Below are positions 20,637 through 28,965 of a stretch of DNA of 52,935 nucleotides, one piece after another. Under the pieces are notes generated by a model. That model did not search any database, was not told where the DNA came from, and saw only the letters and a program-made list of their open reading frames with translations. The stretch comes from Actinomycetes bacterium (GTDB lineage Bacteria > Actinomycetota > Acidimicrobiia > Acidimicrobiales > RAAP-2): NCBI GenBank assembly GCA_021809495.1, contig JAKAZI010000005.1, forward strand, positions 1-52,935, written 5' to 3'. Numbering within the stretch: position 1 is the stretch's first letter; each line of letters opens with the position of its first letter. The position numbers and the translations under genes were made by a program.

Positions 20637-22585
20637 TCGAGACGCTCGGTCGCGTCGGACTGTACCTCGCCCTGCTCGCCGCGGTCCTCGGCGCCCTCGA
20701 CCAGTGGTGGGGGCGCCGTAAGCGCAGCGCCCACGGGCTCCTCTTCGCGGGACTCAGCCTAGGCGGGGTCGTGCTCAGTGTCGCCGCGATGCAGTACGCG
20801 TTGATCACCCACGACTTCTCGCTCGCCTACGTCGCCGAGAACAACGCGACGTTCACGCCGCTGCTCTACTCGATCACCGGCATGTGGTCCGCCCTCGAGG
20901 GCTCCCTGCTGCTGTGGGTGTTGCTGCTCAACGCACTGATCGCCGGGGTCGTGTTCTACTACCGGCGCGAGGCCAACGACGAGGTCGTGCGCGTGGCCTC
21001 GGCCGTGCTCTTTGTCACGACCGCCTTCTTCACCTTCTTGATGGTGGGTCCCGCCGACCCCTTCCTCACCAACGCGGCGATCGTGCACCAGGGGGCCGGC
21101 CCGAACGCCCTCTTACAGGACAACCCGCTCGTCGCGATGCACCCGCCGCTGCTCTACCTCGGCTTCGTCGGCTTCAGCGTGCCCTTCGCCTTCGCGATCG
21201 CGATGCTCGTCACCGGTCGCGTGACGGACCGCTGGCCGCTCGAGCAGCGCCGCTGGACGGTGCTCGCGTGGGGGGCGCTGTCGGTGGGGATCGTGCTCGG
21301 GGCGTGGTGGAGCTACCAGGTGCTCGGCTGGGGCGGTTTCTGGGGCTGGGACCCGGTCGAGAACGCCGCGCTGCTGCCCTGGCTGACCGCGACCGCCTAC
21401 ATCCACTCGGTCATCGTCCAGGACCGCCGCGGGCTCTTTCGAATCTGGAACCTCTCGCTCGCCATCGCGACCTTCGCCCTGACGGTGCTCGGCACCTTCT
21501 TCACCCGCTCGGGGGTCCTGCAGAGCGTGCACGCCTTCTCGTCCTCGACGCTCGGGCCGCTTCTCATCGGCTTCTTCTTCGTCGTCACCATCGGCGGCGG
21601 GGGACTGCTCGCCTGGCGCGGGGACCGCCTGCGCAGCCCCGTCGGTGTCGAGCACCCCTTCTCGCGCGAGGGCCTCTTCGTCGCGAACAACGTCCTCTTC
21701 GTGGGCTTCGCGATCGTGGTGCTGCTCGGGACGGTCTTTCCCCTGCTCTACCAGGCGGTCAACGGCGCCCAGGTCACCGTCGGCTCGCCCTACTTCGCCG
21801 CGGTTGCGGCCCCCTTGTCGGTGCTGCTGCTCGCGCTGATGGCCCTCGCGCCACTGGTGAGCTGGCGCACGGTCGACCCTGTGGTGCTCTGGGGCCGGGT
21901 GCGCGTGTCGGCCTGGGCCGCGCTCGTCGTCGTCGTCGTGCTGCTCGTCGCGGGTGTCGATCGCTGGGTGGAACTCGTCGCCTGCTTCTTCGCCGCGGCG
22001 GCCGCGGGGGCCGCGCTTCGCACGCTGCGACTGGCTGTACTCGCCGCGCACCGGCGCGGGTCGCTTCGTCGGGCGCTGCGCGCTCCCTCGACCGGGGGAA
22101 TGATCGTGCACCTCGGGATCGTCGTGCTCGCGCTCGGGATCGTCACCTCGACTTCGTACGCGACGCGCAGCGAGGTCACCCTCGCCACGGGCCAGTCGAC
22201 GATCGTCGCCGGTCAGTACGTCGGGTTCCACGGCTTTCGCACCGTCTCCAACGCACTCGAGCACGCGACCGAGCTCGTCGTCTCGGTCGGGCACGCCACG
22301 CTGTATCCGGCTATCACCACCTTCAACGGCCGCTCGTCCCAGTCGGTCGGCACCCCGGCGATCGACTCGAACCTGGTGCGCGACGTCTACGTGACCTTTG
22401 ACGCGGTGGGTGGCAATGGCGCGGCCTCGGGCGCCCAGCTCGCCACCAACCTTCCGGCCGGCTCGGTGGTGCTCGGGGTGACCGTCGAGCCCCTGCTCGC
22501 CTGGCTCTGGATCGGTGGGCTGCTCGTCGGGCTCGGCAGCGCGGTCGCCTTCGTGCGCCGGCGCCACGTCGAGGAAACCGCATGA
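20633..22585 (+). CDS. ccmF: Heme lyase CcmF/NrfE family
   Basis: MWSALEGSLLLWVLLL; NPLVAMHPPLLYLGFVGFSVPFAFA; WGGFWGWDPVENAALLPWL; FFTRSGVLQSVHAF. Confidence 0.95.
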   Translation: MIETLGRVGLYLALLAAVLGALDQWWGRRKRSAHGLLFAGLSLGGVVLSVAAMQYALITHDFSLAYVAENNATFTPLLYSITGMWSALEGSLLLWVLLLNALIAGVVFYYRREANDEVVRVASAVLFVTTAFFTFLMVGPADPFLTNAAIVHQGAGPNALLQDNPLVAMHPPLLYLGFVGFSVPFAFAIAMLVTGRVTDRWPLEQRRWTVLAWGALSVGIVLGAWWSYQVLGWGGFWGWDPVENAALLPWLTATAYIHSVIVQDRRGLFRIWNLSLAIATFALTVLGTFFTRSGVLQSVHAFSSSTLGPLLIGFFFVVTIGGGGLLAWRGDRLRSPVGVEHPFSREGLFVANNVLFVGFAIVVLLGTVFPLLYQAVNGAQVTVGSPYFAAVAAPLSVLLLALMALAPLVSWRTVDPVVLWGRVRVSAWAALVVVVVLLVAGVDRWVELVACFFAAAAAGAALRTLRLAVLAAHRRGSLRRALRAPSTGGMIVHLGIVVLALGIVTSTSYATRSEVTLATGQSTIVAGQYVGFHGFRTVSNALEHATELVVSVGHATLYPAITTFNGRSSQSVGTPAIDSNLVRDVYVTFDAVGGNGAASGAQLATNLPAGSVVLGVTVEPLLAWLWIGGLLVGLGSAVAFVRRRHVEETA

Positions 22586-23112
22586 AGCGCTCGGTCGCCC
22601 TGAGTGCGATCGCCGTGCTGGTGGTCGCGACGGGCCTCTCGCTGCTGCTCGCGACGAGACACCCGGTCTCTGACGCGACGAGCGCCCCGAGTCCCTTGCT
22701 CGGGCGCGTCGCCCCCGCGGTCGCCGGACCCGAGCTCGGCGGTGGGACGTTCTCGCTCGCGAGCGAGCGCGGCAAGGTCGTCGTGCTCTCGTTCTGGGCC
22801 TCGTGGTGCGGACCCTGCGTCGCCGAGGCGCCCGAGCTGTCGACCTTTGCCTGGACGATGCGCCACCGCGGGGTGGCCGTGGTCGGGGTGGTCTTTAACG
22901 ACTCGGTCGCCGCGGCGAAAGCATTCTCGGCCCACTACGGCTCGCTCTACCCCTCGGTCGTGGACCCCGGCGGACAGATCGCCAATCGTTACGGGGTGAC
23001 CTCGCCGCCGACGACGTTCATCATCAACGCCCGCGGTCGGGTCGCGGCGACCCTGCTCGGTCCGGTCAGCGCCGCCCAGCTGCGCAGCGTCGTCGCGCGG
23101 GTGCGCGCGTGA
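22582..23112 (+). CDS. ccmG: CcmG/DsbE-type thioredoxin-like protein
   Basis: VVLSFWASWCGPCVAEAPEL active site; N-terminal TM; GVTSPPTTFIINARGRV. Confidence 0.88.
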   Translation: MKRSVALSAIAVLVVATGLSLLLATRHPVSDATSAPSPLLGRVAPAVAGPELGGGTFSLASERGKVVVLSFWASWCGPCVAEAPELSTFAWTMRHRGVAVVGVVFNDSVAAAKAFSAHYGSLYPSVVDPGGQIANRYGVTSPPTTFIINARGRVAATLLGPVSAAQLRSVVARVRA

Positions 23113-23492
23113 AACGCCTCGGGTCCTTTTGGATCTTCCTCGCCGCGCTCGTCGTCGTCGCCGTGGCGGTCGCGCTCGTGAACCCGCACGCGCCGAGCGC
23201 GGCGTCGCGCGTCGCGCACCTCGAGACGCTGGTGCGCTGTCCGTCGTGCGAGGACCTGTCGGTCGCCCAGTCGACCTCGACGTCGTCGCTCGCGGTGCGC
23301 CACGAGATCGCCCGGCTCGTCCAGTCCGGCGCGAGTGACTCGGCGATCCTCACGCGCCTCGAGTCGACCTACGGCGCATCGGTCCTGTTGAGCCCGCCGA
23401 CCTCGGGCATCGGGGTGGTGCTCTGGCTGGTGCCCCTGCTCGGCCTCGTCGCGCTGCTCGGGGTCGCATTGCGTCTCGCGAGGCGCCGATGA
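23109..23492 (+). CDS. ccmH: CcmH/CcmL-type apocytochrome c reductase
   Basis: VRCPSCEDLSVAQSTSTSSLAVRHEIARLVQSG is the CcmH CxxC domain; C-terminal TM. Confidence 0.88.
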   Translation: MKRLGSFWIFLAALVVVAVAVALVNPHAPSAASRVAHLETLVRCPSCEDLSVAQSTSTSSLAVRHEIARLVQSGASDSAILTRLESTYGASVLLSPPTSGIGVVLWLVPLLGLVALLGVALRLARRR

Positions 23493-24223
23493 GCGAGCGC
23501 CACGAGATCGAGGACGAGCTTGCGCTTCGCGAAGCCTCCATCGCCGACGCGCGCCGCGAGTTCGCCGCCGGCGAGTTGAGCGACGCGGCCCTCGCCGCGA
23601 TCCTCGCGCGCGAGTACGCCGCGATCGAGTCGCTCGCCGAGCGCGCCGCGACCCTTCGCGACCCCGACCCCGAACCGGTTGCCGCGGCACCGACCGTGCG
23701 GGTGCGGCGCCGGCGCTGGCTCCTTGTCGCCGCCCTCGCCTTCGCCCTCGCGCTCGCGGTCGTGCTGTGGTCGGCGGTCCAACCCCGTCAGGCGGGTACC
23801 TCGATCACCGGGTCGGTGACCCTCGGTCGCGCCGCGCAGATCACCCAGCTGCTCACCGAGGCCGAAGCCGACGTCGCCAACGCGAACGACGTCGCCGCCC
23901 TCGCCGCCTACGCCCAGGTCCTCGCGCTCGATCCGCGCAACGTGGTGGCCCTCTCCCAGAGCGGGTGGCTCGACTTCTCGGCCGCGAGCGCGGCGAAGGA
24001 CGCGACCCTGGTTGCGCGGGCCACGTCGATGCTGCGCCGGGCGATCACCCTCGCCCCGCGCGACCCCGGCGCGCGGCTCTACTACGCGCTCGCCGCGAGT
24101 GACACCCCGGGCAACGCGTTGCTCGCCACAAGCGAGTGGCGCGTGTTTCTAACGCTCAACCCCTCGCCGGCCCAGCGCGCCGTGGCGGCGCCCTACCTGG
24201 CTCGCTACAAACTGGGTGGCTGA
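23489..24223 (+). CDS. ccmI: CcmI/CycH-like TPR protein
   Basis: N-terminal ADARREFAAGELSDAALAAILAREY, one TM, then TPR-like helices (AQVLALDPRNVVALSQSGWLDF); last gene of ccm cluster. Confidence 0.75.
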   Translation: MSERHEIEDELALREASIADARREFAAGELSDAALAAILAREYAAIESLAERAATLRDPDPEPVAAAPTVRVRRRRWLLVAALAFALALAVVLWSAVQPRQAGTSITGSVTLGRAAQITQLLTEAEADVANANDVAALAAYAQVLALDPRNVVALSQSGWLDFSAASAAKDATLVARATSMLRRAITLAPRDPGARLYYALAASDTPGNALLATSEWRVFLTLNPSPAQRAVAAPYLARYKLGG

Positions 24224-24262
24224 ACGGTCCGTGGACCGGGCCGTCGCGCGGGACGCTAGCGG

Positions 24263-24973
24263 CTAGTTGAGGCGGTGCCGGCAGGATTCGTCGCCGAGGG
24301 CCCGCGAGGAGAGTGTCACCGCGGTGCGCGCGCTGCCCACGCCCTCGAGCATGCCGGCGATGAGTCCCCGGTCGACGGCGCAGAGTACGGGGTGGTGGCG
24401 GGCCGCGAGGCCGAACGGGCAGTTCTCCGAGACGACCGACACGCCGTTCTCCTCGTCCTCGGCGCGCGCGGCGAAGCCGTGGGCGTTGAGCAGTCCCGCG
24501 ATCGACGCGAGCGCCGCCTTCACCGGTCGGCCGGTCTCGAGCGTCGCGCCGTTCGCGCCGAGTCCGCGTCCGTATTCGACGCCGACCTGGCGGGCGATGA
24601 CCTCGGCCTCATCGGCCCCGAGCCGGTCGAGGGCCCGCTCGAGCAACGCCACGAGCAGGGCGTCGCGGCGAACGGCCGCCTCCATCGCCGGGGCGGTGTC
24701 CACGACCCGGTAGCCCTTCGCGGGGCGCCCCACGGTCGTCTTTCGCAGGCTGTCGTAGGTGACGTAGCCGCCCTCGGCGAGGCGCTCGAGGTGGTGGCGC
24801 ACGACGTTCGCGTGGACCTGGCAGTGTTCGGCCAGTTCGGCCGCGGTCGTGCCGGGGTTCTCGCGCAGATAGAGGTAGATGGCGCGTCGCGTACGGTCGC
24901 CGAAGGAGTGAGTGAGGCTCGTGACCGTCGCGTTAAAGAGACCCGGGTCGAGTTCTCGCTCGTTGGTACTCAC
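24263..24973 (-). CDS. ArsR/DeoR-type HTH regulator with C-terminal Cys cluster (SufR-like)
   Basis: HTH TRRAIYLYLRENPGTTAAELAEHCQVHANVVRHHLERLAEGGYV; C-terminal ENC-x12-C-x32-C. GTG 24973 is 7 nt after TAGACT. Confidence 0.8.
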   Translation of the reverse strand: MSTNERELDPGLFNATVTSLTHSFGDRTRRAIYLYLRENPGTTAAELAEHCQVHANVVRHHLERLAEGGYVTYDSLRKTTVGRPAKGYRVVDTAPAMEAAVRRDALLVALLERALDRLGADEAEVIARQVGVEYGRGLGANGATLETGRPVKAALASIAGLLNAHGFAARAEDEENGVSVVSENCPFGLAARHHPVLCAVDRGLIAGMLEGVGSARTAVTLSSRALGDESCRHRLN

Positions 24974-25046
24974 GCAGGGCAGTCTACGAGGAGACCCCGC
25001 GTTCGCGACGGTAACCTCGTACGGGGGCAACTGCGAGGAGACACCG

Positions 25047-26150
25047 ATGTCCAACGAGTTACGCGCGGCGATTGGCGCGATCACCGAGCCCCAGCTGGTC
25101 CGTTCTCTCGAGGAATTGGGCTTCCTCGGCATCGTCGAGGTCAACGATGGCCACCGAACGGTCGAACTCGTCCTGCCGGTCACCGAGTGGCCCAACCGCG
25201 CCTGGCTCGAGGACGAGATCGCCGACGTCGCACCCGGCGCGAGCGTGCGCGTGCGCGCCATGACCGACGACGAGCGCCTCGAGCTGCGCAACTTCCTGCG
25301 CGGCAACATGACCGCCGAGCCCGGCCCGGGTCACCACCACGACGGCGCCACGCCGAAGTTCCTCGACAAGCTCGCCAAGACCCGCGTGCTCGGGATCTCC
25401 TCGGGCAAGGGTGGGGTGGGCAAGTCCTCGGTGACGGTCAACCTCGCGATCGCACTCGCCCAGGCGGGCCACCAGGTCGGCATTCTCGACGCCGACGTCT
25501 ACGGCTTCTCGCTGCCCAAGATGCTCGGCGCCGACCACGACCCGATCGTGCTCGGCGACACCGTCATCCCGACCCTCGCCCACGGGGTGCGGTGCGTGTC
25601 GATGGGCTACTTCGTGCCCGACGAGCAGCCGGTGATCTGGCGCGGGCCGATGCTGCACAAGGCCATCGAACAGCTGGTCACCGAGGCCTGGTGGGACGAG
25701 CCCGACTTCTTGCTGATCGACATGCCACCGGGCACCGGCGACGTCGCGCTGACGCTGTCCGAGATTCTGCCGCGCGTGGAGATGTACGTCGTGACGACCC
25801 CCCAGCCGGCCGCCCAGCGGGTCGCCCAGCGCAGCGCCTACGCCGCGCGGGCTCTCAAGCTCAGCGTGCGCGGGGTGATCGAGAACATGAGCTGGTTCGT
25901 CGGCGACGACGGCCAACGCTACGAGATCTTTGGCGAGGGTGGCGGGGCCAAACTGGCGAGCGACCTCGGCATCCCCCTGCTCGGCCAGATCCCCCTCGAC
26001 CCGCGACTGCGCAGTGGCGGGGACCTCGGTGATCCGGTCGTGGTCTACGAGCCCGAGAGCGACGTCGCCAAGTCCTTCGTCGAGCTCGCCGCCACCATCG
26101 TGAAGCAGGGTCCCGCGCGGGTCTACCGCCAAGAGCTCAAACTCGTTTGA
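25047..26150 (+). CDS. mrp: Mrp/NBP35 family P-loop ATPase, Fe-S cluster carrier
   Basis: ISSGKGGVGKSSVTVNLAIALAQAGHQVGILDADVYGFSLPKMLG; LLIDMPPGTGDVALTLSE; N-terminal MIP18-like domain; GAGGAG SD. Confidence 0.93.
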   Translation: MSNELRAAIGAITEPQLVRSLEELGFLGIVEVNDGHRTVELVLPVTEWPNRAWLEDEIADVAPGASVRVRAMTDDERLELRNFLRGNMTAEPGPGHHHDGATPKFLDKLAKTRVLGISSGKGGVGKSSVTVNLAIALAQAGHQVGILDADVYGFSLPKMLGADHDPIVLGDTVIPTLAHGVRCVSMGYFVPDEQPVIWRGPMLHKAIEQLVTEAWWDEPDFLLIDMPPGTGDVALTLSEILPRVEMYVVTTPQPAAQRVAQRSAYAARALKLSVRGVIENMSWFVGDDGQRYEIFGEGGGAKLASDLGIPLLGQIPLDPRLRSGGDLGDPVVVYEPESDVAKSFVELAATIVKQGPARVYRQELKLV

Positions 26151-26240
26151 TGGGCTGGATGGTTCGCCCCGAATGGGGGTGTTCCGCCGAGAGTCGGACC
26201 GGTCAACCCGCGAACCGTTAGTGCTGTTTGATCGCGCCGG

Positions 26241-27659
26241 TTAGGCGAAGATGTCCTCAGCGGTGACGACCCTCACGCCCGTTGAGCGGGTGACGGTCTC
26301 TCGGGCGCAGACGTAGAACGTGACGTCGTCAGGATTCGCAAGACCGGAGTCAAGCAGTTTACGTTTCATCGCTCCGAGTTCGGAACTCCCATTGACGGAC
26401 TTGGCCCACTTGGCCTCGCCAACGATCAGGGGTGCGCGTTGACGCCCCGCCAAGACAACGACGTCGAGTTGGCACGGGTCATCACTGGCAGCGCCTTGCG
26501 CGCGCCACCACTCGCCGACTCGCACGACGTTCTCGCCGAGGGCACCTTCGCCGGCGAGGCGACGAAGGTGTTGACGGAACGCTTCCTCGTAGCGCAGGCC
26601 CATGTAGTCGTCGAAGGACTGGGTAATCACCGAGCCAACGGTCGATCCGAGGCCTTGTTCGATGGGTGACTTATGGGGCTCCACGCAACTGAGCCAGAAG
26701 GCCAAGAAGTTATCCGCGATCCGGTAGTACGTGGTCTTGGTGTCGCTCTTCGAGGTGACGGGGGACACCCTGTCGAGCAGGTGAGCGTCGACCATCTCTT
26801 TGAGCGCTCGTGTCGGCAACGCGTTCACTGAGGCGCGGATGGCACTGTAGGACGTGCTTCCGGTTGCGACCGCGCGCAGGACTTGCTCGGGGAGCCGCTT
26901 ACCCGCGTGACCAACCAGGTCCTCGTCGGAAAGGACGAGCTCGCCCTCGGAGAGTAGGAGGCCCTGCTCGTTGCAGATGAGTCGGTCAATGTTCTGGCGG
27001 AACGTCGCCCGGTCATCCCAGAGTGCCAGGTACCGGGGGATCCCCCCGCACACGCCCCACGCCGCTGCGCGCTCAGATGCTGAGGCGGAAGGTAGCATCA
27101 GCGCGGCCTCGTGCGCTTTGAAGGGCTGGACTCGGAGCCGTAGGTCGGCGCGGCCGAACAGGGCGTGATTGTGCTCTTGGAGAGACTCCATGACGCGCTC
27201 AGCCGAGCCGCATACCAAAAGCTTGAGGTTCGACTCCTCGGCACCGACGCGGTCCCACACGGCGCGCAACTCCTCTTCGAGCTCTGGGTCCACGCTCAGC
27301 AGTTCGGGGAATTCGTCCAGAATGAACAACAGCGGTTCGGTGCTGGCGGCCGTAGCCAGGACCTCGAAGGTATCGTCCCAACTGACGAAGGGGCGATCGA
27401 GCAGTGACCGGCGGGGTAACTGCAAGACCGCGTGGGCGGTCGCTGAGAGTTGGCGGAGTTCTTCTCCCAGTGAGTGGCCCCGTACGGTGTGGCGCACGAC
27501 GCGTTTGTTCTGCGAGAACTTGGCTAGGAGCCACGTCTTGCCGACTCGTCTGCGCCCAAAGACGACGCCGAGCCCCGGTCCGGGTCTTGAGAACCATTCC
27601 CCGAGCTGACTGAGCTCGGTCGTGCGGTTGACGAAAGTGGCAAGCCCAGTTGACTTCAC
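26241..27659 (-). CDS. AAA ATPase of the archaeal-ATPase/DUF234 type with C-terminal nuclease-like domain
   Basis: FVNRTTELSQLGEWF...VVFGRRRVGKTWLL; ILDEFPELL; C-terminal QLDVVVLAGRQRAPLIVGEAKWAK (D-x(n)-E-x-K). Confidence 0.85.
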   Translation of the reverse strand: MKSTGLATFVNRTTELSQLGEWFSRPGPGLGVVFGRRRVGKTWLLAKFSQNKRVVRHTVRGHSLGEELRQLSATAHAVLQLPRRSLLDRPFVSWDDTFEVLATAASTEPLLFILDEFPELLSVDPELEEELRAVWDRVGAEESNLKLLVCGSAERVMESLQEHNHALFGRADLRLRVQPFKAHEAALMLPSASASERAAAWGVCGGIPRYLALWDDRATFRQNIDRLICNEQGLLLSEGELVLSDEDLVGHAGKRLPEQVLRAVATGSTSYSAIRASVNALPTRALKEMVDAHLLDRVSPVTSKSDTKTTYYRIADNFLAFWLSCVEPHKSPIEQGLGSTVGSVITQSFDDYMGLRYEEAFRQHLRRLAGEGALGENVVRVGEWWRAQGAASDDPCQLDVVVLAGRQRAPLIVGEAKWAKSVNGSSELGAMKRKLLDSGLANPDDVTFYVCARETVTRSTGVRVVTAEDIFA

Positions 27660-27901
27660 GGTTTCCTCCGATGCTCATCGACGGCGTGTCATAGATAATA
27701 AACTAAGTATGTATCATACGTCTGCCAAGTGATACAGGGTCTCATCGATTCGCCGGCAGTCCCGGCGTCTCGCGCGGTGGCCCCGTGGACAGCGTCGCTC
27801 GTGGTGATTGGGTCCGGAGTCGAATCAGAGGCTGGATCACATCGGCGGTGGTCTTGTCCTAGCGTGAAGATGTCGACGGTGGCGAGGACGAGGTAGGCGA
27901 A

Positions 27902-28747
27902 ATGGAACTTGAGGGACGGACGGCCGTCATCACGGGCGGGGCGAGTGGCATTGGACTCGCGACCGCGCGACGGATGGCCCAGGCGGGCGCGTCGCTCGTC
28001 CTGGGTGACGTCGAAGAGGAGAGTCTCGCGCGAGCGGTCGGCGCGCTACGCGAGGGCGGAGCCCGCGTCGTCGGTGTTACCTGTGACGTCGCGGTTGAGG
28101 CCGACGTCGTCGCCCTGCGTGACGCGGCACTCGCGAACTTCGCCGGGGCGCACCTGATCTTCAACAACGCGGGCGTAGGGGGTGGCCCGGCCATCGGCAC
28201 GCCCAAGGCCGTCTGGGACTGGGTCATGGGGGTGAACGTCGACGGGGTGATCAACGGCATCAACGCCTTCGTACCGCTCTTCCTCGAGCAGAACGAGGGC
28301 CACGTCGTCTCCACGGCGTCACTCGCCGGACTCGGTGGCGTGCCGGGCATGGGCCCCTACTGCGCGAGCAAGTTCGCCGTCGTCGGGATCGCCGAGTCGC
28401 TCTTTCACGAGCTTCGCCTCTCGGGCAAGAACGTCGGCGCCTCGGTGCTGTGCCCGGGATTCGTGCGCACGCGCATCGACGAGTCCGAACGCAACATGCC
28501 CGAGGACCTGCGCGCCTATAACGACACCCCGGCGGTGCGCGCCGTGAGTGCGATGGCGAGTGACGCCGTGCGCGCGGGCATTGACCCCGCGGTCGTCGCC
28601 GAGGCCGTGACCGCCGCCGTGCTCGAGAATCGTTTTTGGATACTCACCCACGAGCACGCGGCGATCCGCACCAGTGAACAGCGCGTCGCCTGGATGAGTG
28701 GTGGTCAGCCGCCGCGCATCAACCTCGAGGGTGCGACCCGACCGTAG
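27902..28747 (+). CDS. SDR family NAD(P)-dependent oxidoreductase
   Basis: VITGGASGIGLATARRMA, NNAGVGG, YCASKFAVVGIAESL. Confidence 0.92.
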   Translation: MELEGRTAVITGGASGIGLATARRMAQAGASLVLGDVEEESLARAVGALREGGARVVGVTCDVAVEADVVALRDAALANFAGAHLIFNNAGVGGGPAIGTPKAVWDWVMGVNVDGVINGINAFVPLFLEQNEGHVVSTASLAGLGGVPGMGPYCASKFAVVGIAESLFHELRLSGKNVGASVLCPGFVRTRIDESERNMPEDLRAYNDTPAVRAVSAMASDAVRAGIDPAVVAEAVTAAVLENRFWILTHEHAAIRTSEQRVAWMSGGQPPRINLEGATRP

Positions 28748-28965
28748 CGGTCTCGACCGCGACGGATCGGTGCCCGGCGGCAACGCGTGGGCACTCAACG
28801 GATTAAATCACCACGTCGCACGATCGAGGTCGGTCATTGCTCGCGCGAGACGCGGGCCCCCGTCTGTCGGGCACGTCAACGTTTGGACAACGTTAGGTGG
28901 ATTCCTTGCGCGATGGGCGTACGATACCTCTACGGGTTGACGAGGTCGATCGAGGGGAGACATCG

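Noticed and set aside
20884-22401. 505-aa ORF overlapping ccmF in another frame, and 21113..22567 antisense ORF
   Set aside because: Arg/Pro/Ala-rich translations without domains; typical shadow ORFs of high-GC coding DNA, and ccmF is unambiguous.
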